Shown piece after piece: positions 1 through 10,358 of a DNA stretch of 64,000 nt (position 1 is the stretch's first letter; every line of letters begins with the position of its first letter). The notes beneath the pieces are model-generated. The model was not told where the DNA came from and did no database searches. It saw only the letters and a list, made by a program, of their open reading frames with translations. Position numbers and translations under genes: made by a program. Source of the DNA: Ascaphus truei (taxonomy: Eukaryota; Chordata; Amphibia; Anura; Ascaphidae); the NCBI GenBank assembly GCA_036426205.1, contig CM071568.1, positions 216,732,527 through 216,796,526 on the forward strand, read 5' to 3'.

Positions 1-48
1 TTTTCAATCAAACCCAGTCAACCACGATAAACCTATTGTTAACACAGT

Positions 49-54
49 GGTGTG

Positions 55-85
<31 letters not shown>

Positions 86-162
86 TGTGTTGTGTGGTGT
101 GTGTGTGTGTGTGTGTGTGATTATATATATATATATATATATATTGAGAGAGAGAGAGAGAG
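49..162. repeat. Compound microsatellite (GT)n-(TA)n-(GA)n
   Basis: A GT tract (about 49-119, with a few broken units) runs into a TA tract (122-144) and then a GA tract (145-162). It ends where sequence related to the LTR-B family begins, so it may have replaced the first bases of that LTR. Reading frames here are low-complexity artefacts. Confidence 0.97.
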
Positions 163-173
163 GTTTCTCTCTC

Positions 174-1240
174 TGGGGTCCCCTACATTCCGGTGTGCAG
201 CTGTGAGGCGCGGGGGAGCACTGCAACGGTCAGGGAGGCGATCGAGTCGCGGGAGGATCCCTTTGCCGAGCGCCACCAACGTGGATGAGCGCGCGCATGT
301 GCGGTGCGGGCTGCGCTTGCGCAAACTGCATTCAGGCGTGGTGGCCATTACCAGGATCGCGCATGCGCAGTGAAGGCGCATAGCGGTGGCCATTACACAG
401 TAACTCCGCAGGGGAACTACAATCCCCAGAAGGCACTGGGGGCTGGACTATCACATGGTACAACAGAGCCAATAGGGCTCCTGGATTGTCCTGCTTGCAG
501 AATAGATACATTTGGCACATTGCGAGCCACACCAGTCGGAGCTGGGACACAGAAGGGTAATGGTGTATGTGCAGGGTGTCTGTGGCCCCTGCACTAGGCC
601 AGAGACCCCCTATTAGGCCCCAGCTAGGCCTCGACTCCCCTGTAGGTTGTAGCTGCTACAGGGACAGGCCCTTAGACAGGGACACTGCCCCATTATCTAA
701 TTAGTGTTGGGGACACTGCAAAGGACACGTGCAGCAGATGCGGCCTGTGGCCTAGGACCAGACCACCAATGCATAAAGAGACTTAAGGTGGGAACCTCCA
801 GCTGGATACCACCCCACGTGGAGGCGGACTCATCGCTGCGGCGACGGCGTGGGACCGGGCAGCCCCTTGTCTTCCATTAGCGCTACCAGGTGTTGGAGCA
901 CCCGGCAGGTATACCCACTCTGCAAGTGCACAACTTTAACACTGATTGTGGGCAGCGCTGTCACACACACAGGGGGGGGGGGGCGTGCCCATTGTGGGCT
1001 GGACACTGGGACACTGGTGCCCCTGACCCAAGTACTGTGGGAATATTGTGTGGGTATACCAATATACATATTGTAAGGTGTTGTTGCATATTATATGTGC
1101 GTTCTAAGTCTGTGCCTAGTAAATGCTGTTATACTATACTCTGGTGTGTGTTACTGGGTATATTGTCCTGTGACGGGTTATACAGTATAGCTAGGATCCC
1201 TCATAGGTGGAGGCGCTGTCACCAGACGGATCATGTACAA
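174..1240 (+). mobile_element. Solo LTR, family B, truncated at both ends
   Basis: This stretch is collinear with two better-preserved copies at 20417-21593 and 54437-55611. Shared blocks include GGTCCCCT near the start, GCGCATGCGCAGT, ACTACAA...CCCAG, GAGCCAATAGG, GTCGGAGCTGGGACA, GGGACAGGCC, and GGAGGCGCTGTCACCA near the 3' side. The expected TGTAACC start is lost in the preceding microsatellite. The last roughly 130 bases, ending GTTACA in copy 2, are missing; an A-run and AT tract replace them. No internal gag/pol coding sequence is seen, so this is a solo LTR or LTR fragment. A G-run lies at 970-981. Confidence 0.75.
359..473 (+). promoter_or_regulatory. Housekeeping-type promoter motifs in LTR-B copy 1
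   Basis: In order: GCGCATGCGC at 359-368 (matches the NRF1 consensus), GGTGGCCATTAC at about 386-397 (YY1-like), ACTACAATCCCCAGAAGGC at 416-434 (close to the ZNF143/Staf site), and CCAAT at 469-473 (NF-Y). The same order recurs in both other family copies. The matches are seen directly; binding is inference. Confidence 0.55.
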
Positions 1241-1647
1241 CCCACAAAAAAAAAAAATATATATATATATATTTACACACAAGAATTGCCTGCCACAGAC
1301 TATAATTAAATAAAGAGTATCCAAATTAGTAAATAAGCTATAATGTGATAGCCACAAGAATAAATGGAAACAAATAGAAAGAAAACGTGTTCCAATAATA
1401 GCACTCAGATATACTCCAAAATATATATAAACATACAAATATTATTAAGAACGTCAAAAATATAAACACACAAGTTAAAAGAGTCCCTGATGCCACCCGA
1501 TACAGATAGAGATGCGAAGACCCATACAAATAGTAACATGCATGAGCAAAATAACATTGATTGGTGTAGCCTTATGTAAATGTGCTAATTGAGAAAAATG
1601 GTCTAAAATAGTCCCGCTCCCCAATAAGGCCAGCTGTTGACCACTGT

Positions 1648-1650
<3 letters not shown>
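1241..1650. other. No gene; A-run, AT tract and T-rich tail-like DNA
   Basis: An A-run and (AT)n fill about 1246-1272. On the minus strand the remainder is T-rich and contains TGAGTGCT near 1405, a motif that also occurs in T-rich stretches near 2500 and 38490. These may be 3' tails of Penelope-like elements. No coding homology was recognised. Confidence 0.4.
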
Positions 1651-1713
<63 letters not shown>

Positions 1714-1716
1714 GTT
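1651..1716. repeat. (TA)n-(CA)n microsatellite
   Basis: An alternating TA tract from about 1656 to 1694 is followed by short CA units to about 1714. Confidence 0.95.
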
Positions 1717-2530
1717 GGAGCTGCGTCATACCTCCACATTCCCCTGACCCGTGTATGCTTTGTGCAGCGTGATGCCTGTGTTTACCTCAACTACACATCC
1801 AGACTGATGCTGGGGCGCTCTACGCTTGCTGCTGGTTATTACTCTACTGTGGGACTGGAACGCTGGGGGTCTGTATTCATTGCACATTGTGCTCTATTTG
1901 GACCTCCTCCCTACCTCACCTACTACATGCTCGCAGTGTTTTACTAGCATCAGGACTCATCTCTATATTTCAGCATCCTCAGGGTCTTTTTTATTATACC
2001 TCTGTGGCTTTGTTCATGTTATTCACCATCATTATCCTAGCCACTCAGGTCTTTGCTGTTCATTTTTCAAATTTCCCCCATGTTAGTACTTATTTTTGCC
2101 TGGCATCTCGTGTGTTATATTATGCAGCATTTAGATATTTTCTCTAGTTGCTTTACATGCAGGTTTTTGGTTTATAGTGTTATATTTTGATTTATCATCC
2201 TATTTTGTACTATTGTGTCATCTGGTTGTTCCGTTTATTTTTTTGAGTCCCTACCTACCCTATGATCGGCCGATCGTCACCACATCTCTAGGGGAATTCT
2301 CTTTCCCCCTAGTTTTGTTCTGTTCTATTGGGACTCTCATTATATGGTTCTTCCATGTTTGGGGTTTTTTTTGTTTAGATATTATAAGTTTCATTTTTAC
2401 AGCAGTTATTTAATATGTGGTATGTGCTTTGGTATGTTTTAATTATTTTATTCTTGCATTACTAATAAAATCCATTTTTCTATTTTCACCATATATTTTC
2501 TGAGTGCTCCATTTTTTACCCTCTTTTTTC
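1717..2530 (+). other. Unassigned T-rich stretch, possible retroelement 3' tail
   Basis: The sequence is T-rich on the plus strand, has AATAAAA near 2464, and the motif TGAGTGCTCC near 2500 followed by T-runs. This resembles the T-rich ends that follow hammerhead-like motifs elsewhere in the window. The open frames here are hydrophobic translations of T-rich DNA with no family match that I recognise. Confidence 0.35.
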
Positions 2531-2638
2531 TTTCTGTGTTTAAATTGTCTTTGGGTCGGTAGCACCGCCAGAGGTTATTATTTACCCTGACGTCTGGTTT
2601 TGTGTATTACCAGTTCATTTTGATATATTAAAATTAAT

Positions 2639-3184
2639 GACCCTTGTAGAACATGAAAGACAGTTATGATTGTAGTTTGGTAAGCTGCTGGACAGATAAA
2701 TAGATCAAATGAGTGTATGCACACCAATAAAAAAACTATATATATTTATTATTATTAGTCAACAAAATGGCCACACCCTAGGTAGAAGACCTCAGCAGAA
2801 GGGTAGGTAGTGCAAGGTAAAGATAAATAATAGAAGTCATTAATGACGACATAAGGAGTAGAAGAAAAAGGCCTGTATTAAGTCCATCATGCAGACGCAT
2901 CCCATAGGGTATTTTGATCACCTTGGTGATCATTAATGACTTCTATTATTTACCTTTACTTTGCACCACCTACGCTTCTGCTGAAATATTCTACCTAGCG
3001 TGTGGCCATTTTGTTGACTAATTTTGGTATAATATTGGTGTGTGCATATTCATATATGTGCACTTTGTTTTGTAAGAGGTCTTCATAAAGGTTGTAACAC
3101 TTGCCAGCACTCATTTGATCTATTTATCTGTCCAGCAGCTTACCAACCTACAATCATACGTGTCTTTCATGTTCTATAAGGGTC
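2639..3184 (-). mobile_element. Foldback element with a PLE-like core
   Basis: Two long arms are inverted copies: about 2639-2846 against 2930-3184. The outer ends read GACCCTTGTAGAACATGAAAG and, inverted, CTTTCATGTTCTATAAGGGTC. The 83-bp spacer, read on minus, contains a perfect 8-bp stem hairpin (2916-2931) followed by AAAATACC and then TTAATACAGGCCTTTTTCTT. This is the same layout of hairpin, A-rich triplet and T-rich tail seen in the foldbacks at 9010 and 17151. Assignment to Penelope-derived elements is inference; the inverted repeat itself is plain. Confidence 0.65.
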
Positions 3185-4196
3185 AGGGTAAAGGCAAAAA
3201 TGGCCCTTCCATTGATACAAAGCACCCATGGTATTTACTATTAAATAGAAACGAACAGCTGTATCTTCACCATGTCTCAAAAGTTTCTATTGGTTGGATG
3301 CACATATTATTTTGCTTGCACTTGTATCATATGTAAGAAGTTTGTTAAATCAGATCTCTTATGTTGTGTGATTAAGAGCGGTCTTTGAAAATAAATAGGA
3401 GGTAGGGATCACAAAATGCCCTTATAACCATAGGTCTCAAATTCTGCATCTGCCACGTCTGAGATGATCTAAGCGACTCGACCTAAAATATCTGATTCAA
3501 ATAAAGTACATCTTTAAATCAGTTCTGAATTGCGTGGATTGCATAATTGCTCTATGCTGCATTGCTGCTCTGGTAAGTGACATACACCACCTCAACAGCG
3601 ATTAAAGAACGTAGCTGTACTACCCGTACTTTACTTATGAAAACCTTAATACCTTAATGGGACAACCCAAAAATAGGTAAGTTATTGAAATATACATCCA
3701 CTGTAATGCTGAGGGCATTTTAAATAAATAGCAGAGAATCGAAAGTGAAAAGAATATCAGGTATCTTAAATAGTAGACGCAATTAAAACCATAACAGTCA
3801 ACAATTAACCGGTCTGCCCTTTATCTTTTTAATTAACTCTGGGAAACTTGTTTATGGAGTACATTTTATACCAGCGTTTTAGTGAAAGGAGGTTCATGCC
3901 AGCTCATAACGGACAGGAAACGTCTCCACTAAGTGCCCCTCCTGCTCAGTGTGACTACTCGCATCTCGCCCCTCATACATCACGCCCCTCCTCATACATG
4001 ACGCTGACAGCAATGGAGCAAACATGATAGCCGGTTTCATGACCTAGACCTAGTACAACACGTTGACTCTGTACCTGCTATGGAGGAGTATAAAATGAGA
4101 GAGAGAAGAGAGGAAGATCTGTGTGGTAAGGCGCTCCTTAATGTAGTTACAGCCAAGGTGTCACGGAAATGTGTACAGCAATGCAAAGAGAGGATT
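3185..4196. other. No gene or repeat recognised
   Basis: Mixed, moderately AT-rich DNA with no long open frame showing family motifs. A short CCCCTCCT-rich patch lies near 3940-4000. Confidence 0.5.
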
Positions 4197-4236
4197 GACG
4201 TTTCGGTCCCCGTCTTGATTGTGGCGGGACTGTCAG
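4197..4236 (-). ncRNA. Degenerate hammerhead-like motif of PLE type
   Basis: On minus the order is CTGACA, a GTCCC...GGGGAC stem, then CGAAACGTC. This resembles the CUGANGA - stem II - GAAA - CGU order of PLE-associated hammerheads, but the first core block is damaged (CUGACAG). It is probably a fossil fragment. Confidence 0.35.
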
Positions 4237-4974
4237 CTACTCAGTACTGGCGCCTGTTTCACCTGCTGCTGGATTTTTCCCCTGTCTAAGTCTACATAAA
4301 AAAAACTATACAGTAGGTAGAAACAAACTAGTATGTGACAAAGCTGGTGATAGATTTTTATTTTAATACACATAGTTTTAACAGTTATTAACAGTAAACA
4401 ATGGAGCAATGAGGCTGATTATGGCTGTAGTAATACAATGAGGCAGTAGAGAACAGAAAAATGTAGGCATATGCATCAAGCAACCGGTTTCTACAATGTG
4501 ACGTGTGTGTTAGTTATTGGGGGAGGTTGGTTATTATGTGTATTGGGGGTTAGCACAGATGCAGCGTTTTTAAGACTCAAAGAGGGTGAGTTCATTACCT
4601 GTGTAGTAATTAGATTAATTTTTTACTAAAACTATTTTACACTATATTGTTTCCCTGTCTTACCTTTCACATATTACCTATCCCTATGACGGAGGCCGTG
4701 TATCCAAAATCTAATTGTTGGGATCCTGTTGCCCAAATCGTTTGGAGTGTGTGGAGATTCTTTTCTGGATATCAACACTATAAAGTTCTGGGAAGACATC
4801 AAACAGAGTTCCTGATCCCGATGGTGGATAAAGGCTTTTATTTGTCTGTATAACTGTAGTGCGTATCTTACCATCTACCTGCTTCAATTATTTGAACATA
4901 CTACCCTATGATTGTTTCCCTTTCTGTTATTTTCTCCCCTATTTCTTTTGCACCTAGGTCATTCTTTTGGTTAT
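4237..4974. other. No gene recognised
   Basis: AT-rich DNA with no repeat family I can name. Short open frames show no motif. Confidence 0.5.
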
Positions 4975-5003
4975 ACATACATATACATATATATATATAT
5001 ATA
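4975..5003. repeat. (AT)n microsatellite
   Basis: A short run of alternating AT with one CAT interruption. A second small AT tract lies at 5255-5285. Confidence 0.9.
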
Positions 5004-5067
5004 CACTGAGTTAAGTTATGGTGAGTAAAAAAAGTGACAAAAACCCTCCACAGCAAAGCAAATAGCT

Positions 5068-5232
5068 ATAGGGAACCATGTTAAAAAGGGTTTTTGAAGC
5101 AAAAAGTGGCACTATGTGCTCATTTGCATGTCATTTCCCAGAATCCCTTGCTGCAGTGGAAGTGCTGTGTGCCGGGTGATAATGGTGAAACGCGGGGTTG
5201 CAGACCTGCCTAAGACATGCAGATGAGCATGT
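5068..5232 (+). repeat. Dispersed repeat R, copy 1
   Basis: The segment from TATAGGGAACCATG through CATTTGCATGTCATTTCCC and GTGCTGTGTGCCGGGTGATA to AGACATGCAGATGAGCA recurs inverted at 42889-43036. Both copies sit beside AT tracts. Class unknown; no TIRs, tail or coding content identified. Confidence 0.7.
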
Positions 5233-5285
5233 CACAGTTGTATTACCTTGTGATATATAGATATATATAATATATATATATATAT

Positions 5286-6078
5286 TGTGGCAAGAGGGCC
5301 TCGCGGCGTGGTCAGTAAGACGCTAGACACGATGGGAAACTTTAAACTTGTAGTGGTTTATTGCCACAACCAAATAAAGTACAGGTGTACTGTCCCTTTA
5401 AGAAACTACTTTCTAGAAAATAAAGCTATTCCCGTTAGGGAAATAATCACATTCTTGAGCCCTTACTAACAGGGCAGCCAGCTAATCTGGTTATGCCCAA
5501 ACATGTGCTCTATAAGTATAACAATAAGTATCATAACAAAGTCTTATCTGTAATGCAGCTCCAACAGCAAACAGGAACACTGGTTCCGGGGAGCAGGCTG
5601 TGTCCAGCTCGCAGCAATCTTTATCTTTATCCTGGGTTGGGGTCCCAGCTGGTCCCAGACAAAGCTCCTCGCAAGACTGGGGGACCAGAGCAACAGCTAG
5701 GGCTTCTTAGCTGGGAGAAGTCTCTCCAGCCTCCGGGGAAAAACAAGCTCACCATGTGTGAGCAACTTCCTGCTTTTTAAAGCACTTGTTTCACTGATGA
5801 GTTCAACCCCTGTTTAATCAGTCTTCACCTGTGCTTTCCTCTCTCTGAGGAGAGAACGCTCTGTGTACTGGCTGCAGCGTCTCTCCATTCACTGTTCCTT
5901 GAAAAAGAACGCTGCGACGTTCGAAATGCATTGGATGGGTCTTTTGCCACATTAAAGTGCCCTTTTAATCATTTTTTTGTTCGGTGCTTCTTCCTGCTCC
6001 GTTTGTGCTGGTGCGCTTTTTGGTCTCCCTTTTCCCTGCATTCACTGTTCCAGCCTACTGAGTCAGTGACTCTGTACA
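5286..6078 (-). mobile_element. LTR-like repeat, minus orientation, split by an insertion
   Basis: Read on minus, it starts TGTACAGAG and ends CTTGCCACA, with GCAATAAACC (possible poly(A) signal) about 80 bases from the end, as expected for an LTR. Flanks are AT tracts, so a target duplication cannot be judged (TATAT against AATAT). It shares weak blocks with 12690-13375 and 8768-8960 (AAGACTGGG, a TTAATCAG/TTAATTAG block). The PLE-derived insert at 5899-6038 interrupts it. Confidence 0.45.
5899..6038 (+). mobile_element. 140-bp PLE-derived insert with 13-bp target duplication
   Basis: The insert is bounded by CATTCACTGTTCC at 5886-5898 and again at 6039-6051, a perfect 13-bp duplication. 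Counting the C at 5898, it begins with a hammerhead-like unit: CTTGAAAAAG, an AACG...CGTT stem, then CGAAATGC. It continues with CATTAAAGTGCCC and ends with a GGTGCTTCTTCC-type tail rich in T. This is the layout expected of a 5'-truncated Penelope-like retroposon whose 5' end coincides with the ribozyme region. Confidence 0.7.
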
Positions 6079-6079
6079 A

Positions 6080-6232
6080 ATATATATATATATTATTATA
6101 TATATATAAATATATATAGAGATATATATAGCATACATATACAAATTAATATATATATATATTATATATAGATCATACATAGACATATATATATATATAA
6201 TATATATATATATATTATAATATATGATATGT
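6080..6232. repeat. AT-rich simple repeat array
   Basis: Imperfect (TA)n, (TATA)n and ATATATT units, with several short palindromes. No coding signal. Confidence 0.95.
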
Positions 6233-6583
6233 TGAACGCCACCCACGTTGCAGTTGCTCTTTTGTTCCCAAATCTTAAGGCCAGCAACACGGTATTTTCT
6301 CTGCAGGGGTTTATTTACAGGGATTAAATCATACAACATGCCCACCGTCCCTTAATAAACAAAATAATAAAATCAAATCCTAACTAACTGACTTTTCTTC
6401 AGTCCTCTCTAAAGACCGCTGGCCAGCTATAGTGGTTCCCAGCTAAAACATGCCCTGGCATATGCAAGAATCTACACAGTCTTTGCACACAGCAACAACA
6501 AAGGGTTTTTGCTTATCTGTTTGTAAGTCCTCCGGAGCAGATGTCCCTGCTTCAGCACAGACAATTGAGAGAAATGATGCTCA
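6233..6583. other. Unassigned repeat-like stretch
   Basis: It contains AAATAAACCCCTGCAG on minus (possible poly(A) signal) and looks like an LTR fragment in minus orientation, but neither ends nor relatives could be fixed. No gene is seen. Confidence 0.3.
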
Positions 6584-6722
6584 CCTCACAATAGAAAAAA
6601 TTAATACAGTTACCGGTGCTCCAATGTTTGAACGAAAGCCTGCAATCAGTCCTGGATAGATGAACAAAGGAACATAGGGCACAACGGATTTAGCATATCC
6701 AAACTCATTTATTGAGCCAACA

Positions 6723-6753
6723 CAACGTTTCGACCATGATGGTCTTTATCAAG
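6723..6753 (-). ncRNA. Hammerhead-like hairpin of the PLE
   Basis: On minus: TTGATAA, an extra A, a perfect GACC/GGTC stem, GAAA, then CGTTG. This follows the hammerhead core order (CUGANGA, stem II, GAAA, short stem III) but carries U for the first C, A for the G of the core, and one extra A before stem II. Activity is doubtful. Confidence 0.5.
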
Positions 6754-7505
6754 TGACAATGGCATAAACACAATCCCTTCTAACAACATATAAATAGTGC
6801 CCCAAACCCCCACAATGCAACCTGTTCAATCAGTGGTGATGGTATTCATGTGCTGAATCAGTCCCTTTAACCAATGTCCAGTCTGTATCCTTGAGTAGGT
6901 GATCCCCAACAGATGTTAGTGTTCCTCTGAGCATCGTGGTGTCCAATTCCTCCCCACTTCCGTGTTGTTCGGCATCCATCTTGCTGACGTCATCAATCCG
7001 GGTCCTCAGCAGTTGGAACGCATCCGGGTCCTCGTGCGTTTCAAATCCGCGCATGCGCGGTGAATATCCGTTCGATCTTCTTCATCCCTTCTCAATTTGG
7101 AACGCATAAAGCGCAGACTGCATATCAGTCATTGCGCATGCGTTAGTCATTCAACCTGCGGTCCTGCAAGTATAAGGGGGATTAGCTGATCTTCGGTTTT
7201 CATCTGTAGTGGTCCATCAGTGCGTCATCTTCTTCTCTCAATCAATGGGGGGGATATCTTCGTCATCAGAAGTCCACGATGTTTGCAAAAAGAAAAAAGG
7301 GGGGATAAATCAGCACACCACTATATGAACTAGCTGCTAATATATAATATTACTGTGAAAAGAGAGTGATCATAAAAAAGATTAAAAAAGGTTGGTCTTT
7401 GTCAATTTTTAGAAATACATATCCCCAGAGGTATACTGACCTGACAGTTTATATCCTTTTAGCTAATACAGCAAGCAGTGGCAGCAACCTATGGAAGAAG
7501 TGATT

Positions 7506-8049
7506 TTATCTTTCCTCAATTAAACAACCTAATGACAAAAAGTCGTTCAGTCCATTAGGAAATACAGTATCTAATGTGTAAATCCAGAAGGATTCAAGCT
7601 GTAATAATAAAACATCCTCTTCTAGTCCTGCCCTAGCTTTTTTAATATGTTCAATGCCCATTAGTTTTAATGATGATATTGGATGACTAAATTCAGAGCA
7701 ATGTCTAATAAGAGCGGTATCCTCTGCACGATTACTGATTTTACTCTTATGTTCAATAAATCTAGTTTTGAGCATACGATTGCTCTTACCAATATAACAC
7801 AGTCCACAAGGACATTTAATCATGTAGACTATGTACGTAGTTGTGCAAGTGATACGCTCCTTGATATTGAACAATTTGCCACTTCTGGGATGGTAAAACT
7901 TATCCCCAGTGTTCAGACTGTTGCAAATGCTACATCCAGCCATGTCATCCTTCTTCTTAGGAGAACTCAGCCCCACTTGAGCCCAGAGAAACGCCTCTGT
8001 AGGTTCCTCTGTAACCATCTTATACCACTGGGGAGTACTTCTATCTCCC
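7506..8049 (-). pseudogene. PLE GIY-YIG endonuclease domain (5'-truncated relic)
   Basis: About 180 codons are open on minus and stop at 7506-7508. A cysteine cluster (CSIC near residue 46) precedes the nuclease. The GIY-YIG motifs are clear: YIVYMIKCPCGLCYIGKS at roughly residues 78-95, then RMLKTRFIEHKS, with the conserved R and E/H positions, and a C-terminal block LLQLESFWIYTLDTVFPNGLN typical of Penelope-like proteins. The apparent first eight residues come from the abutting LTR at 8050, so the ATG is not the true start. The RT domain is missing. The frame is unusually intact for a fragment, which suggests a fairly recent insertion. In the living element this domain nicks target DNA to prime reverse transcription. 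Confidence 0.85.
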
Positions 8050-8767
8050 TGTAAGGTTCGGGGATCCACACCGCCCTCGGCGCGCTCCCCACTCGTCTAC
8101 TCCGGCACTCAGCGCTCTCCCCATCCCGCTCCTACCTCAACAGGTCCCGCCGGTCCCTCTGGCGCCTGTCACGGCTCTGGCGCTCGCACGCACCTGTCCC
8201 AGCCTCTTAAAGGCATACCATCGAGGACGGCAAGCACGCGCAAATCACGCACACAGGAGCGCACGGACGCAGGCGCTGCTCTCTCAAGCTCCACCCTAGG
8301 GAGCTCACTGAACCTGCTTACACTGCCTCCTATCGCAGCCTCACTTCTACACACACCTCCATACTGCTGTTCTCCCATTGGACTCTCTCTCATACTTATG
8401 CTCAGCTGTGCCACTGGCACTTTGGCTGAGCATAGAACCAGTTGCTGTTCTCATCACTCTCTGCCTCCCTAGTCCTGTCTTGTTTTCCAGTGCTTCTCCC
8501 GTGTACCGACCGGGCTTCCTCCTCGACCACTCCGCTCTCTCCACACCTGACCGTGGCTTACGGTAATACGGTAATACGACTACGTCCCCCTCTCCAACCC
8601 TGGACTCGGCTAACAGTACCTTCAAATATCCGTACCTCTCCTATCCCGGCCCGGCTATCCAGACCAACCTACACTCAAGACGTGCCCTCGTGGCTGTGGG
8701 TAGTGTCTTATCCATTCCCACCTCAGCACTGTGGTCCCACCTAGTTTGTGATGAGCACAGCGTGACA
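8050..8767 (+). mobile_element. Solo LTR, family C, copy 1
   Basis: It starts TGTAAGG, ends GTGACA, and is flanked by a perfect 5-bp duplication CTCCC (8045-8049 and 8768-8772). It is collinear with 38969-39785: GGATCCA...CCGCCCTCG near the start, and CTCTCCAACCC, CGGCCCGGC and GTGATGAGCAC-type blocks toward the end. The interior is GC-rich and C-rich on plus. No primer-binding site or coding sequence is present. A 5-bp duplication fits Gypsy or related LTR elements. It truncates the neighbouring PLE coding relic. Confidence 0.85.
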
Positions 8768-8782
8768 CTCCCCTCTGGGGAA

Positions 8783-8787
<5 letters not shown>

Positions 8788-8823
<36 letters not shown>
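8788..8823. repeat. (CT)n microsatellite
   Basis: An uninterrupted alternating CT tract of about 35 bases just downstream of the solo LTR. Confidence 0.97.
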
Positions 8824-8826
<3 letters not shown>

Positions 8827-9009
8827 GTGTTTGCCTTAAACACTTCCTTATTCACTGAGGGAGTTCATCCTGATTAATTAGCCAGCAGGTGAACAGCTAT
8901 TCCAGAGAGGATTAATTCTATGTGCTGCAAAAGTCCTATAGCTGACCAATTCAGCCCCTAGAGGACAGTGATGATATATATAAAAAAAAAAATTATTTAT
9001 ATATAAAAT
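8824..9009. other. LTR-like fragment
   Basis: Blocks such as CACTTCC...TTCACTGAGG and TTAATTAGCCAGCAGGTG resemble parts of the stretches at 5770-5830 and 13075-13140. Together with the CTCTGGGGAAAACAG at 8769 it may be the remainder of an older LTR-like repeat. Confidence 0.3.
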
Positions 9010-9184
9010 TGTATATTTACCAGATTGGGGTCCAGCAAAAAAAGAGACAGCACACTGATGAAAGTCCCTCTGGGTGACCGAAACGTTGGTTGCAGTGCCC
9101 TGTGATTCAATACAGTTTTTTTTGTCTGAAGACTACATGCAGTGTGCTGTCTCTTTTTTTGCTGGACCCCAATCTGGTAAATAT
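9010..9184 (+). mobile_element. Small PLE foldback: inverted arms around a hammerhead-like core
   Basis: Left arm 9010-9056 (ATATTTACCAGATTGGGG ... CAGCACACTG) pairs with right arm 9139-9184. Between them lies CTGATGA (9055-9061), a stem, GAAACGTTGG (9080-9089) and a CAATACAG plus T-run tail. The arm runs straight into the CTGATGA core, so the inverted repeat could extend helix I of the ribozyme fold. Confidence 0.7.
9055..9089 (+). ncRNA. Hammerhead-like motif
   Basis: The core block CTGATGA is intact (9055-9061) and GAAAC follows at 9080-9084; CGTTG follows that. The intervening stem is imperfect: GTC/GAC pairs close a CCTCTGGG loop. As in other copies here, extra A residues sit between CTGATGA and stem II, so self-cleavage is uncertain. 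Confidence 0.55.
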
Positions 9185-10318
9185 ACATTTTGTTCAATTC
9201 ATATGGGATAAGCATCTGTTTTTGCCTGGTTAGTAGTGTGTCAACTGCTATATATATATATATGGTCCATAGCATAACAGTGTTGCACACTAGCCTTCTC
9301 AAAATGCTGATGCTTGTCCCATAAAGCAGATAATAAACTTGTATAGTTACCAGAGTAGCCAGAACTGGTCCGGTGGTCCGGTGACAGAGAGACAGGAACT
9401 TTACATAGGAGTCATTCAGCTGTATGCATCTCACTTCCCAGATAAACGTTTTTTACTTTTTACTATATACATTACGCGTGCGTTTTAATCTGACTTTTCT
9501 CTACAAGTGTATTAAAACTTGCTACACCATAAAGGAGGACATCTGTTGCGCTTTCTCTGTGGAATATATAGGTCAGAAAGTGCAGGAATTGTGCAAAATG
9601 ATCCATTCCACAGCTTCACATTAACTCAGGCTGGTGGATGGAAAATCCAGACCACAGATTACAATGTGTCTAGTTCTCCCTCACCTGCTCTACTAATCAC
9701 TAGCACAGGTATTTAGAGCAGAGAGGTTTGCATTTCAGTCTCTCTTCTTAGAGCCTGGGTGCTGGGCGTGTCGCTGCTCCCCTGCATCCAGTTCGGGGTG
9801 GACGGCCCCTTCAAGTATCACAGTACCAGAGGATTTGCCTGGACACTTAGGACCGAGTTCCCACCACGAACAGATAAGACAAACACATGTTTATTGCCGT
9901 ATCTAAAAGACTGTATGCTTTATCTAGTGACCCTAAATGAGAGGGCATTGTTTTAAACTGGGGAACCAGGTTAGTTGGCCCAGCAGCAGTTAGAGAGGCT
10001 GATTCTGCTGTGTAGTTAGATCCCTGAATGGGATAGGATTTTGTTTATTTGATTTGGTTTGGTTCTTAAAAGTGACACTGTGTGAAATGCTATAACACTG
10101 ATATGAGTAAACCGCAGAAGGTTAATGTCTGAGTGCCTCCTGCCTACACATGTTAAAGCTGCAGTCCCTTACTTGGATGAAAATAAAGCAGGCAGAAGCC
10201 TGAGTTAAGCAACGTAATACTTTGCATGATCCTGTTTGTTGTATAATTAACCCTAGAAGACTGTGTCGGGAAGAACCCAGACAGACGTCAGCGCTACAAA
10301 AGAGGGGCGTTTGTCACA

Positions 10319-10324
<6 letters not shown>
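9185..10324. other. No gene; unassigned DNA
   Basis: A short TA tract lies at 9250-9263. From about 9720 the stretch has LTR-like features on minus (GGCAATAAACATG near 9893) and ends with GTTTGTCACA at about 10318, but no boundary or second copy was found. Confidence 0.35.

Positions 10325-10356
<32 letters not shown>
10325..10356. repeat. (TA)n microsatellite
   Basis: Sixteen uninterrupted TA units. Confidence 0.97.

Positions 10357-10358
<2 letters not shown>

Larger units (their letters stand above)
6584..8049 (-). mobile_element. Penelope-like element, 3' half
   Basis: Reading on minus: a GIY-YIG endonuclease coding relic (7506-8049), a 3' untranslated stretch with an NRF1-like GCGCATGCGC (about 7051-7060), a hammerhead-like hairpin (6723-6753) and a terminal stretch containing CTCAATAAATGAG down to about 6584. 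RT coding sequence is absent because the copy ends at a solo LTR at 8050. PLEs are retroelements with a telomerase-like RT plus GIY-YIG nuclease, which agrees with this layout. Confidence 0.8.

Noticed and set aside
47..373. Open frames with VCVCVC and YIYIYI peptides
   Set aside because: They translate the GT, TA and GA microsatellite; no amino-acid composition of a real protein.
7683..8054. 123-codon plus-strand frame
   Set aside because: Shadow of the PLE GIY-YIG coding relic on minus.
8169..8744. Frames in the C-rich segment
   Set aside because: They lie in the non-coding solo LTR-C; frames in both strands are open because of composition.
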